Notes under the pieces: model-generated
The model's database searches: none
Told to the model about the DNA's origin: nothing
Seen by the model: only the letters and a program-made list of their open reading frames with translations
Assembly: GCF_017163935.1 (NCBI RefSeq)
Contig: NZ_JABVZR010000002.1
Span: 1,612,001 to 1,676,000 of the forward strand
Length of the DNA: 64,000 nt
Source of the DNA: Novosphingobium terrae
Lineage (GTDB): Bacteria; Pseudomonadota; Alphaproteobacteria; Sphingomonadales; Sphingomonadaceae
Direction of reading: 5' to 3'
Shown: positions 42,359 to 50,495 of the stretch, piece by piece
Layout of the letters: each line of letters starts with the position of its first letter
Numbering within the stretch: position 1 is the first letter of the stretch
Translations under genes and position numbers: made by a program

Positions 42359-43042
42359 ATGGAACGTGGCTTGAGGTGGCGGAGATTGAGTGTGGCGCAG
42401 GATGATCAAGTAATCGAAGTACCTACTGTGGCAGCTTCCGCCAGCAGCGAGGAGTCTTCCGGATCAGTTGGAGCCTCATCTATCAACCCTTTGCAGCCAG
42501 AGATGCTCGCAAAGATCGAAGCTATGCGCTCAAAAATTCAATTAAGCATGGGACAGGTCGTTCTCGCGATCATGGATCTACCCAGGTATCGCCATCAGTC
42601 TCTTAATGACCTTAAGCACATCGTCGTCCAGCCGCTTTTGCAAGATCGTCTGGCAATCGCTCATAGCAGTGTTGTAATGCCAGATGGATCGACGGCGTTG
42701 GAGAAGGACCACATCGTTGGCATTGCCATTTGGGCGAGCGCCTCAGATCAAGTAGATGCAAAAATCTCCGAGCAAATAAAATCGAACGCTTTCCCGATTA
42801 GGTTGGGCCCAGACGATTGGGTAAGCGGCGAAAATATCTGGCTGCTTGATGTAATTGCGAGCGACAGCAAGGCCGCAACTTCTGTATTGTTGAATTTTCG
42901 TAAGTTGGTCGGCGAAAAGACCATAAAAATCCACCCAATGATTTCAGGCCTAATCGATCAGGACGTTCTTGTGCGTCTGCGCGAAAGCTCCGGCGCTGGC
43001 CGCCGGAAAAATCAAACGATAACTCCGAATGAAGGGAAGTGA
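42359..43042 (+). CDS. HlyC-type toxin-activating lysine acyltransferase
   Basis: This 227-residue protein matches the RTX toxin acyltransferase family (HlyC, CyaC). The core motifs are in order: MGQVVLAIMDLPRYRHQSLN with the catalytic His79, then GIAIWASASDQVDAKI, DDWVSGENIWLLDVIASD with Asp164, and KIHPMISGLIDQ. Such enzymes transfer a fatty acyl group from acyl-ACP to internal lysines of an RTX protoxin. The N-terminal ~50 residues are an additional Ser/Ala-rich extension. No RTX gene is adjacent; the giant RTX protein lies 7 kb away across the mutasome operon. The stop is followed 2 nt later by the next ATG. Confidence 0.82.
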   Translation: MERGLRWRRLSVAQDDQVIEVPTVAASASSEESSGSVGASSINPLQPEMLAKIEAMRSKIQLSMGQVVLAIMDLPRYRHQSLNDLKHIVVQPLLQDRLAIAHSSVVMPDGSTALEKDHIVGIAIWASASDQVDAKISEQIKSNAFPIRLGPDDWVSGENIWLLDVIASDSKAATSVLLNFRKLVGEKTIKIHPMISGLIDQDVLVRLRESSGAGRRKNQTITPNEGK

Positions 43043-43044
43043 AT

Positions 43045-43716
43045 ATGTCAAACGAAATTTGGCTCAGCAGCTTCCGCAGAAATTCGGAAATCGGCTTTAA
43101 GCAAGGGATTAGGTGGAGATACTCTGAAGGTGAATGGACTAAGGCGCGCCATGAGATCGAATTATCCGATCTAAAATTTCGTGACGAAGTGAAACGAAAT
43201 GCGTCGGCATACAGCGTGCCAGACGAATGCTTCCCGAAGGAAGTCGCGGTGTGGGACGAAGAAGCGTTTTCCGAAGTCGGAGATGTATTCTATGTTGCGG
43301 GATTTTTAGCAGCAAGAGGTGCTTTCGCCAAGGTGCTCGCAGAGTGTGATCTGGGTGATACAAAGCTTTTGCCATTCGCTTTAAAAAAAGCCGATTTAAT
43401 AACGCCCGCTGAAAGTGGGTGCTATTTCGTTAATTTAGGGAGTCGTAAATCCACCTTCGTTCCGGAAAAGAGCGCTCTTCGGAAGAATAAGTACGCAGAC
43501 CGGTTTTTGGGTGAGCCTATTTGGGAGCTCGGCTTCGGCGCGTCGGATGGCGACATAACTTTGAAGGCTGATGCGCTTCAGGGTCCTGATATTTGGGTCG
43601 AAGAAAAGGTTTCTGGCGCTGTATTCTTCAGCGGAGAAATTGTTTCGAAGTTATCATCACTTGATGTGTATGCCGATCTCATGCTCTCAAAATGCACTGT
43701 CGAGGGAGAACGGTAA
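43045..43716 (+). CDS. Imm43/DUF1629-like protein, candidate immunity protein
   Basis: This 223-residue protein follows the pattern of the DUF1629/Imm43 family: VFYVAGFLAARGAFAKVLAE, then LGDTKLLPFALKK, SGCYFVNL, and the C-terminal PDIWVEEKVSGAVFFSGEIV. Members are found as immunity proteins in polymorphic toxin systems and near secreted toxins. Start ATG 43045 has a GAAGGGAAG ribosome site and nearly abuts the acyltransferase stop. Immunity against a toxin made here is inference. The family call rests on pattern memory only. Confidence 0.5.
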   Translation: MSNEIWLSSFRRNSEIGFKQGIRWRYSEGEWTKARHEIELSDLKFRDEVKRNASAYSVPDECFPKEVAVWDEEAFSEVGDVFYVAGFLAARGAFAKVLAECDLGDTKLLPFALKKADLITPAESGCYFVNLGSRKSTFVPEKSALRKNKYADRFLGEPIWELGFGASDGDITLKADALQGPDIWVEEKVSGAVFFSGEIVSKLSSLDVYADLMLSKCTVEGER

Positions 43717-43856
43717 TGGCAGCTTCCTCAGACAATATTCTTGTTTATCAGGTTCAGCACAAAATCCCTCTTGAAATTCAGAAAATGGCAACGCCTGACG
43801 CTGTCGAGGCGATGGAGTTTTTGGCGTCTGTAAATTTTAATTATGAGGCGGTATGA
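43716..43856 (+). pseudogene. Small gene cut by the IS3-family element
   Basis: The frame begins at ATG 43716, overlapping the previous stop (TAATG), and encodes MAASSDNILVYQVQHKIPLE and 26 more residues. Its stop codon TGA is the first three bases of the insertion sequence. The real gene was therefore longer and has lost its 3' part. It may have been a third partner of the acyltransferase-Imm43 unit, possibly a relative of that immunity family. Confidence 0.6.
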
Positions 43857-43892
43857 ACCGCGCCGGGTTTGCCGGAGGCTGTTTGGTTTAAG

Positions 43893-44798
43893 TTAGGCAG
43901 CCATGGAGACGTCGTCCAGCATGGCGTAATAGAGTTCTTCGGCCTCGGCAGGTGGTATGTTGCCGATCGGTTCAAGCAGTCTTCGGTGGTTGAACCAGTC
44001 CACCCATTCGAGCGTGGCATATTCGACGGCTTCGAAGGACCGCCATGGCCCGCGCCGGTGGATTACCTCAGCCTTGTAGAGGCCGTTGATGGTCTCGGCC
44101 AAAGCATTGTCATAGCTATCCCCCACGCTGCCGACAGAGGGCTCGATGCCCGCCTCCGCCAAGCGCTCGGAATAGCGAATAGACACATATTGCGATCCGC
44201 GGTCGCTGTGGTGAATGAGGCCGCCACGATGCACCGGGCGGCGCTCATGGATGGCCTGTTCCAGCGCATCCAGCACGAAGCCGGCATGAGCGGTGCGACT
44301 GACCCGCCATCCCACAATATAACGAGCATAGACGTCGATCACGAAGGCCACGTAGACAAACCCCGCCCATGTCGCGACATATGTGAAGTCAGACACCCAG
44401 AGCATGTTGGGCGCCGGGGCATGGAACTGTCGGTTGACGTGATCGAGCGGGCATGGCGCGGCCTTGTTGCTGACCGTCGTGCGCACGGGCTTGCCCCGGA
44501 TGACCCCTTGCAGGCCCAGGTCTCGCATCAGACGCGCGATGGTACAGCGGGCGACAGCAAAACCCTCGCGGTTCATCTGCCGCCAGACCTTTCGCACGCC
44601 ATAAACCCCAAAGTTCTCAGCGAAGACGCGCATCACCTCAGGCTTCAGGCGCTGATCCTCCCGAGCGCGGTCCGACAGCAACTCTGGATTGCTTCGCTGT
44701 GCCACGCGGGCCCGATAGGAGGATGGGGCAATCGGCAGAACCCTGCAGATCGGCTCGACCCCATACTCATCTCGATGCGCATCGATAAAAGCGGTCAT
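43893..44798 (-). CDS. IS3-family transposase OrfB (DDE integrase core)
   Basis: This 301-residue protein has the retroviral-integrase-like core, with DDE residues in [22 protein letters not shown] and the late [15 protein letters not shown]. An HTH_21-like N-terminal part precedes it ([17 protein letters not shown]). Its ATG overlaps the orfA stop (ATGA). In many IS3 elements the active enzyme is an OrfAB fusion made by -1 frameshift. I do not see a classical A6G slippery site here. Confidence 0.93.
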   Translation of the reverse strand: MTAFIDAHRDEYGVEPICRVLPIAPSSYRARVAQRSNPELLSDRAREDQRLKPEVMRVFAENFGVYGVRKVWRQMNREGFAVARCTIARLMRDLGLQGVIRGKPVRTTVSNKAAPCPLDHVNRQFHAPAPNMLWVSDFTYVATWAGFVYVAFVIDVYARYIVGWRVSRTAHAGFVLDALEQAIHERRPVHRGGLIHHSDRGSQYVSIRYSERLAEAGIEPSVGSVGDSYDNALAETINGLYKAEVIHRRGPWRSFEAVEYATLEWVDWFNHRRLLEPIGNIPPAEAEELYYAMLDDVSMAA

Positions 44799-45121
44799 CG
44801 TTTGAACGGGCGGTCGAGCTCCGCCTGGGCAAAATACGCCGACGCCTTGCGCAGGATCTCGTTGGCCTGGCGCAATTCACGGTTCTCGCGCTCCAGCGCC
44901 TTCAGGCGATCTGCCATCTCGGTTGGCACACCGGCCCGCTTGCCGCTGTCGATCTCGGCCTTCTTGACCCATTCGAACAGGGTCTGGGGAACGCAGCCTA
45001 TCTTCTCCGCGATCGACACGATGGCTGCCCAGCGAGAAGGATGGTCACTTTCGTGATCCAGCACCATGCGCACCGCACGGGCGCGGACCTCAGGCGCAAA
45101 CTTGTTCGTCGTTTTGCTCAT
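44795..45121 (-). CDS. IS3-family OrfA (helix-turn-helix)
   Basis: This 108-residue DNA-binding protein of the IS3 element has an HTH_Tnp_1 domain ([16 protein letters not shown], here [20 protein letters not shown]) and a C-terminal leucine-zipper-like coil ([19 protein letters not shown]). It starts at ATG 45121 and ends inside the orfB start. Confidence 0.93.
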   Translation of the reverse strand: MSKTTNKFAPEVRARAVRMVLDHESDHPSRWAAIVSIAEKIGCVPQTLFEWVKKAEIDSGKRAGVPTEMADRLKALERENRELRQANEILRKASAYFAQAELDRPFKR

Positions 45122-45174
45122 ATCGGCTCCACTTTCTCAGAAGTTGGAGCCTCCGGCAAACCCGGCGCGGTTCA

Positions 45175-45669
45175 CTACGCCGCATCGCCTTGCTCTACGC
45201 CATCGAGGGCGAGGTGCGCGGCGCGCCCGCAGAGCAGCGGCAAGCCATCCGCAGGGAGCGATCCCGCGCCATCGTGGAGGATTTGCGCCAGTATCTTGAA
45301 GCCCGCAACCGGCAAGTCAGCCCCAAGGCCAAGCTCGGCGAGGCAATCCGCTACGCACTCACGCGGTGGGATGGCCTCATCCGTTTCCTGGACGACGGCC
45401 GTATTGACCTGGACAGCAACACCGTCGAGCGCGGCATCAGGCCGCTGGCCCTCAATCGAAAGAATGCCCTGTTCGCAGGCTCTGACGAGGGTGGTGACAA
45501 CTGGGCGGTGATCGCAACGCTGATCGAGAACTGCAAACTCAGCGGGATCGATCCGCATCGCTGGCTGGCTGAAACCCTGACCAAACTGGCCAACGGACAT
45601 CGGGCAAATCGGGTCGATCAACTCATGCCATGGAGCACTGTGGGTAACCCTGATGCGAAAGCCGCCTAG
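45175..45669 (+). pseudogene. IS66-family transposase, C-terminal fragment
   Basis: From the right edge of the IS3 element the frame reads RRIALLYAIEGEVRG and continues through IS66 hallmarks: AIRYALTRWDGLIRFLDDG, RIDLDSNTVERGIRPLALNRKNALFAGSDEGG, and ANRVDQLMPW. The N-terminal ~300 residues and the TnpA/TnpB genes are missing, so it is inactive. Confidence 0.9.
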
Positions 45670-45709
45670 GAGAGATCGACAGAATATGCAGGAGCCTCTA
45701 TAAAGAGCT

Positions 45710-46240
45710 ATGAGCAAAATAACTCAGCAAGCCGCTCTGTGCTACCCTACTGGGCATTCCGATGGGATAGTTACAGCAAAATTATTCAACTGGACGGGCC
45801 GCGTGCTCATGGCTCCGCGAACCCACCTTGCTGAAGCCCTCGCACGCCACGAGGCAAGCAATTCTGGTCTGTATTTGCTTTTGGGTGAAATCGAAGGAGA
45901 ACACCACGCATATATTGGACAAGGCGAAGACATCGGAACCACTATAAAGTCCCATGATATGGACAATGATTGGTGGGATCGTGTTGTTTTCATTACAGAA
46001 AATTCAAACAACCTTAGTAGGTCAGAGATTAGCTATTTGACCTCTCGAATGATGGAGCAGGCAAGAGAAAATGCCCGGATACACTTGAGTAGTGGCATGA
46101 TTTCATCGCCATTTTCGATTGGCGAGTCCGGAAAAGCCAATATGGAGGTTTTCCTCGAAAACCTCATTATGGTTCTACCTTCTGTTCAGGTAGACATATT
46201 TATTGAGAAAGATCTCACCTCCGTGTCATCTTCGCTTTAA
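45710..46240 (+). CDS. GIY-YIG-type nuclease family protein
   Basis: This 176-residue protein carries a GIY-YIG-like signature written as SGLYLLLGEIEGEHHAYIGQ, followed by IGTTIKSHDMDNDWWDRVVF and a helical region (SRSEISYLTSRMMEQARENA). The nearest relatives that I recall are ~300-residue proteins with a DUF4357 end, so this copy may be truncated at the C-terminus. It lies among IS fragments, so it may be passenger DNA. Function (DNA damage or restriction related) is unknown. Confidence 0.62.
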   Translation: MSKITQQAALCYPTGHSDGIVTAKLFNWTGRVLMAPRTHLAEALARHEASNSGLYLLLGEIEGEHHAYIGQGEDIGTTIKSHDMDNDWWDRVVFITENSNNLSRSEISYLTSRMMEQARENARIHLSSGMISSPFSIGESGKANMEVFLENLIMVLPSVQVDIFIEKDLTSVSSSL

Positions 46241-46293
46241 GCGAGGGTGAAGATCTATGTGGGCGTTGTTCAACTCTATTTGGGGAACCAATT

Positions 46294-46473
46294 TCAAGAC
46301 ATAAGTTCGTCCCAGCGCGATGCGAGACAATCAGCTGCGATCTTCTCGTTGGCATCTGCAATGTAGGCTTGAAGCTCAACTCCATTGAGCTTGCAGGTTT
46401 CGATGACGGAATAGGTGACTACGGCGCGCTCGCCTCCGACCTTTGATCCGACGAACAGCCAGCTCCTACGGTT
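46294..46473 (-). pseudogene. IS66-family transposase C-terminal remnant
   Basis: On the - strand the frame reads RRSWLFVGSKVGGERAVVTY followed by SVIETCKLNGVELQAYIADA and ends RWDELMS. These are the last 59 residues of an IS66 transposase of a different subtype from the one at 45175. Nothing upstream of it belongs to the same gene. Confidence 0.75.
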
Positions 46474-46493
46474 ATGCGTAGATTTCCATAAGC

Positions 46494-46641
46494 GAAAGAA
46501 TGCTCTGTTCGCTGGCTCCGACGGCGGCGGCGACAACTTGGCGGTGATTGCAACGCTTATCGAGAACCGCAAACTCAGTAGCATCGATCCGCATAGGACA
46601 CCCTGGCAAAACTAGCTAACGGCCATCACGCAAATCGGGTC
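46494..46641 (+). pseudogene. IS66-family transposase remnant, opposite orientation
   Basis: On the + strand RKNALFAGSDGGGDNLAVIA and LIENRKLSSIDPHR match the same segment of the fragment at 45175-45669. A short internal deletion (near 46597) and frame loss follow. It abuts the - strand remnant within 20 bp, with the truncated 5' sides of the two fragments facing each other. Confidence 0.75.
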
Positions 46642-47118
46642 CATGAACCATGCCATGGACGTCTATGGGTTGAAAACACCGCTTACGGTGCAGCAGGATG
46701 CCCTATCAGTTAGGTCTGACCCGCTTCTGGTTGAGTACAGTTGCAAGGTCTTCAGTTTTCACCCATTCGCCAGTTTTGGCTGGCATCTCCAGATCGGTTT
46801 GATCGAGCACCTTGCTTTGCGTCTCACCGTCGACTTGCAAGAGTGTCACTGCTTTGACTGCGATCTGCGTGCCGGCCACTTTCTTTCGGAACAATCAGGC
46901 ACCCTAACTCCCGGCTAGTCTGACATCCTGTTTTGGTCAGGTGAGCGGCGGCCTCGCCAGCGCTCGCAGTGGCTCGATCCTCAATAATAATCACGGTTTG
47001 CAGAATATAAAATATACCTAAAAATGGTGATCGTGTGATGTTCTTATCGTTGCAAGTCAATGGCCAGAAAGCTACCTGAACGCAACGGTTGGGCACCCAG
47101 GGGGTTTTCTTGAGGAAC
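46642..47118. other. Intergenic debris, no gene seen
   Basis: No convincing gene is found in these ~480 bp. A - strand frame near 46706-46894 reads like protein (DGETQSKVLDQTDLEMPAKT) and may be a remnant, but lacks a normal start and I cannot assign it. The promoter for the next unit must lie in the AT-rich part around 46985-47040. Confidence 0.45.
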
Positions 47119-47862
47119 ATGTTCTATTGGCTCGCGGCTATCGCGGGTCTTTGCGGTTGTGTGTCCGCGCCAGCTATGGCGCAGGATCGTTCGGCGACCA
47201 AGCAGGGCTTCGAGCTGCCTGCGCACAGTAACAAGCGGATTCTTGTTTTCCGCCCCGCCATTAGTGTTGGCGGGCAGTCAATGGCAGGCATGTTCGAGCC
47301 CAATGCCGATTGGACCGAAAAGGCCAAGGTGAACATCCAGCGCGCTTTGGAAATGCGGCAGGCTGAACTTGGCAACACCGTCATCGCGGCGCCGGAAGCT
47401 TATGGTGACCAAGCGCGCGACCTGCAAGAGCATATGGCCCTGTTCGCCGCCGTTTCACAAGCCGTGATCGAATATCAGTTCTTCACCGGCAATCGCCTAC
47501 CCACGAAAAAGCACGACAATAAGGCTGCGGTTTTCGACTGGTCGTTGGGTCAGGGTGTCGCCAAATTGCCTGGAGCGCAGGACGCCGATTATGGCCTCTT
47601 CATCTACGACAAGGACGCCTATGGCTCGACCGGTCGCAAGGTGTTGCAAGTTTTTGCTGCGATGGGCGGTGTTTCCGTCGTCTCCGGCGAGCACAAGGGA
47701 TACGCCGGACTGGTCGATCTGCATACCGGGGATCTCCTTTGGCTCAATGCCGACGTTGAAATGGGCGGAGACGTGAGGGATGCTGAAGGCGCGAAGAAGC
47801 GCGTCGGACAGTTGCTCAAGAAATTTCCGGGCAGCCAGATTGCCGATGAGCCGAAGCAGTGA
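47119..47862 (+). CDS. Hypothetical secreted protein or lipoprotein (247 aa)
   Basis: The function is not recognised. A signal peptide (FYWLAAIAGLCGCVSAPAMAQ) contains a possible lipobox LCGC, but an Ala-X-Ala cleavage site (PAMAQ) also fits. The mature domain has phrases NKRILVFRPAISVGGQSMAG and LVDLHTGDLLWLNADVEMGG. The latter resembles bacterial proteins that report or bind in the envelope. Start ATG 47119 is behind TTGAGGA. It overlaps the M48 peptidase by 4 nt (GTGA), so it is probably a partner of that peptidase. Confidence 0.68.
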   Translation: MFYWLAAIAGLCGCVSAPAMAQDRSATKQGFELPAHSNKRILVFRPAISVGGQSMAGMFEPNADWTEKAKVNIQRALEMRQAELGNTVIAAPEAYGDQARDLQEHMALFAAVSQAVIEYQFFTGNRLPTKKHDNKAAVFDWSLGQGVAKLPGAQDADYGLFIYDKDAYGSTGRKVLQVFAAMGGVSVVSGEHKGYAGLVDLHTGDLLWLNADVEMGGDVRDAEGAKKRVGQLLKKFPGSQIADEPKQ

Positions 47863-49079
47863 GGCGGGCATGCTTTTCCGCGATGGCAGGGCTCGCAGGG
47901 ATGGCAGCGCCAGTCGTCTTTGCGGCTAGCGCACCGCTGCCCCCGCCTTATGCTGGAATATATCAGCCCCAAGGCGTCGATGAAGCTGGCTGGTGGCGTG
48001 AGGATGATGAAAGCGAACGTTCTCTTGCTGCATCCCCTTTGGTCATTCGCGACGAAAAGCTGACCGCCTACGTCAAAAAGGTGCTCTGCAAGACTGTCGG
48101 GAACGACCGTTGCAACAGCGTCCGCGTCTACATCATCCGCGAGCCAACCTTCAACGCATCAATGTCGCCGAATGGCACCTTGCGGGTGTTCAGTGGCCTT
48201 TTATTGCGGGTGCGCAGCGAGGCCGAACTTGGCGGTGTCCTGGGCCACGAATTCGGGCATTTCGAGCGAAGGCACACATTGCAGCATTTCCGGTCGGCAA
48301 GATCCGGTACGGACATGCTTGCGTGGGCGACCGTGTTGGCCAGCATTGCCGTGGCAGCTAGCCCGCACAGTGCCTACGCGATCCGCGATAACTACCACGA
48401 CCTCCAATTGTCTGTTTACGGCAACATCTACCGCCATGGTCGCGACCAGGAGCGCGAGGCCGACCATCTGGGCATTTCCTACCTGAACAACAGCTCGCTT
48501 CGCCCCCAGGCATTTTCCGTGGTTTGGCAGAACTTTATGGCCGAGACGGAAGCATCCGCACGTGTCCGGGGGCTTCAAAAGCCCAACTTCAAGGCCATTG
48601 CATTTACCGCATCGCATCCCCCTGATGCAGAGAGAGCAGGCTATTTGGCCGAGTTGGCCGCACCGGAAGGAGCCGGGCGGGATGAAGGGGCGGACCGTTA
48701 CCGCGAGGCGCTTGCCACGTGGCTCCCCGTCTTTCTGGACGATCAGATCAAGCTCAACGATTTCGGGGGAAGCGAATTTATCATCGAATCGCTTGCGCAG
48801 AACGGCTGGACTGCCGGTCTGTGGTTCGCGCGAGGCGAACTGTATCGCACGCGAGGCAACCAGCGCGATCTGGTCAATGCCGCTGATTTCTACAGTCGGG
48901 CGACAGCGCTGGATGGAAGCATGGCCGATGCTTTTCGCGGACTTGGCCTATCGCTGATGAAGATTGGCCAGCGCACAGAAGGGCAGGCCGCCTTGAAGAC
49001 CTACCTGAAACTGAAGCCGGACGCTGGCGACGCCAAGCTCATCGGCATGATGGTTCCGAAAGAGGAAGTCGTAAAGTGA
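47859..49079 (+). CDS. M48-family zinc metallopeptidase, periplasmic
   Basis: This 406-residue protein has an N-terminal signal peptide and the M48 catalytic motif HEFGH at 130-134, with the third ligand in DQEREADHLG. The C-terminal third is TPR-like (ADFYSRATALDGSMADAFRG). BepA/LoiP-like members do quality control of outer-membrane proteins. The GTG start overlaps the upstream stop as GTGA; an internal ATG at 47883 is an alternative. It overlaps the next gene by GTGA as well. Confidence 0.87.
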   Translation: MRRACFSAMAGLAGMAAPVVFAASAPLPPPYAGIYQPQGVDEAGWWREDDESERSLAASPLVIRDEKLTAYVKKVLCKTVGNDRCNSVRVYIIREPTFNASMSPNGTLRVFSGLLLRVRSEAELGGVLGHEFGHFERRHTLQHFRSARSGTDMLAWATVLASIAVAASPHSAYAIRDNYHDLQLSVYGNIYRHGRDQEREADHLGISYLNNSSLRPQAFSVVWQNFMAETEASARVRGLQKPNFKAIAFTASHPPDAERAGYLAELAAPEGAGRDEGADRYREALATWLPVFLDDQIKLNDFGGSEFIIESLAQNGWTAGLWFARGELYRTRGNQRDLVNAADFYSRATALDGSMADAFRGLGLSLMKIGQRTEGQAALKTYLKLKPDAGDAKLIGMMVPKEEVVK

Positions 49080-49678
49080 CTCGCAAAATCTCCAACTTCG
49101 TGGTGGGCGCCTTCGCTGTTGCATTGGCGCTTGCCAGCTCATCTGCCCATGCACACAAGCTCCGCAAGCAGGGCGAGCGGGTTGCCGTCGCCAAGGAGGC
49201 ATTTTTCGTCACGCCTACGAGAGACTGGAACGAGCTTTCTATAAGTGCCGGAAAGAATGACGAGAACTGGTCTCTCGACGGGCGCCAGCTTAACGACGTG
49301 ACGTTCTTCGGGGGCATACCGGCAGGAAGTCCCCTGGTCCGCGAGACCAGCAGCAAGAACGATCCTTTGCCCAAATTTGGCGCAAATACGCTGATCGTGG
49401 AGGTGCCCGAACTCCTTGAAGGCACCTATCGCACTGCGAAGAAATCGGGGTCCTTCCAGGTGCTCTCCACAGAGCCGGGCACCTTCCTCGGGCACGATGG
49501 CGTGATCTTCACCTACCAATTTTCCGACGAGGACAGCCTCACCCGTAAGGGAGAGGCGCGGGCGGCCATCATCAGCGGCAAGCTCTATATGATGACCTTC
49601 GATGCCCCCCGGTTGAACTATTTCGACAAATTGGTGGGTGAATTCCGTGCCTTGGCGGATTCTGCAGGATTGAAGTGA
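49076..49678 (+). CDS. Hypothetical periplasmic protein (200 aa)
   Basis: I do not recognise a specific function. A clear signal peptide (FVVGAFAVALALASSSAHAH) precedes a beta-rich domain, with WNELSISAGKNDENWSLDGR and FFGGIPAGSPLVRE. It is GTGA-coupled to the M48 peptidase gene and is thus the third member of a secreted set. A role with the peptidase in the envelope is inferred from coupling only. Confidence 0.68.
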   Translation: MTRKISNFVVGAFAVALALASSSAHAHKLRKQGERVAVAKEAFFVTPTRDWNELSISAGKNDENWSLDGRQLNDVTFFGGIPAGSPLVRETSSKNDPLPKFGANTLIVEVPELLEGTYRTAKKSGSFQVLSTEPGTFLGHDGVIFTYQFSDEDSLTRKGEARAAIISGKLYMMTFDAPRLNYFDKLVGEFRALADSAGLK

Positions 49679-49757
49679 TGGGGGGCAACTCTCTCGGGCG
49701 GTTCACCGTGGACGCCCCAATGATGTGCCTTAACAATCGAAAAATCAGGAGAGATCC

Positions 49758-50042
49758 ATGAGAAATCTGCTAGCGGCTATCGGCTTGGTTGCTGTTGCCC
49801 TGACCACATCAACTGCTGACGCCCGCACGTCCCATCGCTATGTTCGGCATGCAACATACCATAGCTTCGGGCCGTCGACCGGGCGCCATTACCGCAATGC
49901 GGATGGCAATTCGGTGCATAGTCCTATGCAGGCTGGAAGTCGGCCCGCTGGTGCATCCGCGCATTGCCGCGATGGATCGTGGAGTTTCAGCCAGCATCAT
50001 CGCGGCACCTGCTCGCACCATGGCGGGGTGGAGAGCTGGTGA
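49758..50042 (+). CDS. Small secreted DUF3761-like protein
   Basis: This 94-residue protein has a signal peptide (LLAAIGLVAVALTTSTADA) and a C-terminal motif HCRDGSWSFSQHHRGTCSHH with GGVESW, typical of DUF3761. The two Cys probably form a disulfide. The start has an AGGAGAG ribosome site. The cellular role of the family is unknown. Its stop overlaps a following GTG (GTGA). Confidence 0.75.
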   Translation: MRNLLAAIGLVAVALTTSTADARTSHRYVRHATYHSFGPSTGRHYRNADGNSVHSPMQAGSRPAGASAHCRDGSWSFSQHHRGTCSHHGGVESW

Positions 50043-50161
50043 AGGATCGGGGCGGCCAGGAGCGGCGCGACAGGCTGATTTGGCTTGAAGCCGTCGTTCT
50101 TGGCGCGCTCTTGTTGCTTGGCCTGGTCTCGAAGGTGCTTGGGTATTTTTCGCTGGGGTGA
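50039..50161 (+). CDS. Possible 40-aa single-span membrane peptide
   Basis: This reading is from GTG 50039, which overlaps the previous stop as GTGA. It encodes VKDRGGQERRDRLIWLEAVV and then a hydrophobic helix ending GYFSLG. A basic N-terminus with one helix fits a small inner-membrane peptide. The translational coupling is the main support; it may be spurious. Confidence 0.42.
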   Translation: MKDRGGQERRDRLIWLEAVVLGALLLLGLVSKVLGYFSLG

Positions 50162-50495
50162 AGTCTCTGTGGGGCGAAGGTTCACGCCCTCTCGCACCGG
50201 GTTTGGGTGAGTGCCTTTCGCAAAAGAGATGAATGGCAGGCTGCTATCGAGGAAGTGGCGCGGAGGCGCGGAATGGCTGGTTTGTCAGCGAGAGCGCTGG
50301 GAAATAGCCTGGCGGGCAACTATGTCGCGCGACCGTGCGCCGTGGTCTCCAGAACGTCCGCTAGCGTTGAGAAAGCACACGTAGCTCACCTTCATTTATA
50401 TCGACGCGGCGGCAGGCCAGACAGTTCCAATTTTCTCATTAGATCAATGGTGTTCGATAAACCCGGTTTCGGGTGATCGGGGCCCAGCCAAATTG
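50162..50495. other. Intergenic region, no gene seen
   Basis: I see neither a convincing gene nor a strong hairpin. It lies between the end of the envelope protein set (+) and the end of the EthD gene (-), that is, in a convergent gap. Confidence 0.5.

Larger units (their letters stand above)
43854..45174 (-). mobile_element. IS3-family insertion sequence, intact
   Basis: The 1321-bp element has perfect terminal inverted repeats of 27 bp, starting TGAACCGCGCCGGGTTTGCC at each end. It carries two overlapping genes, orfA and orfB, in the usual IS3 order. The three bases outside the ends (GTA on the left, CTA on the right) do not form a clean target duplication. The right flank is the middle of an IS66 transposase. 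The element therefore probably took part in a deletion or recombination after insertion. Confidence 0.9.

Noticed and set aside
46706..46894. Protein-like - strand frame in the IS debris
   Set aside because: Only a TTG start, no family recognised, no ribosome site; kept only as a note under the intergenic entry.
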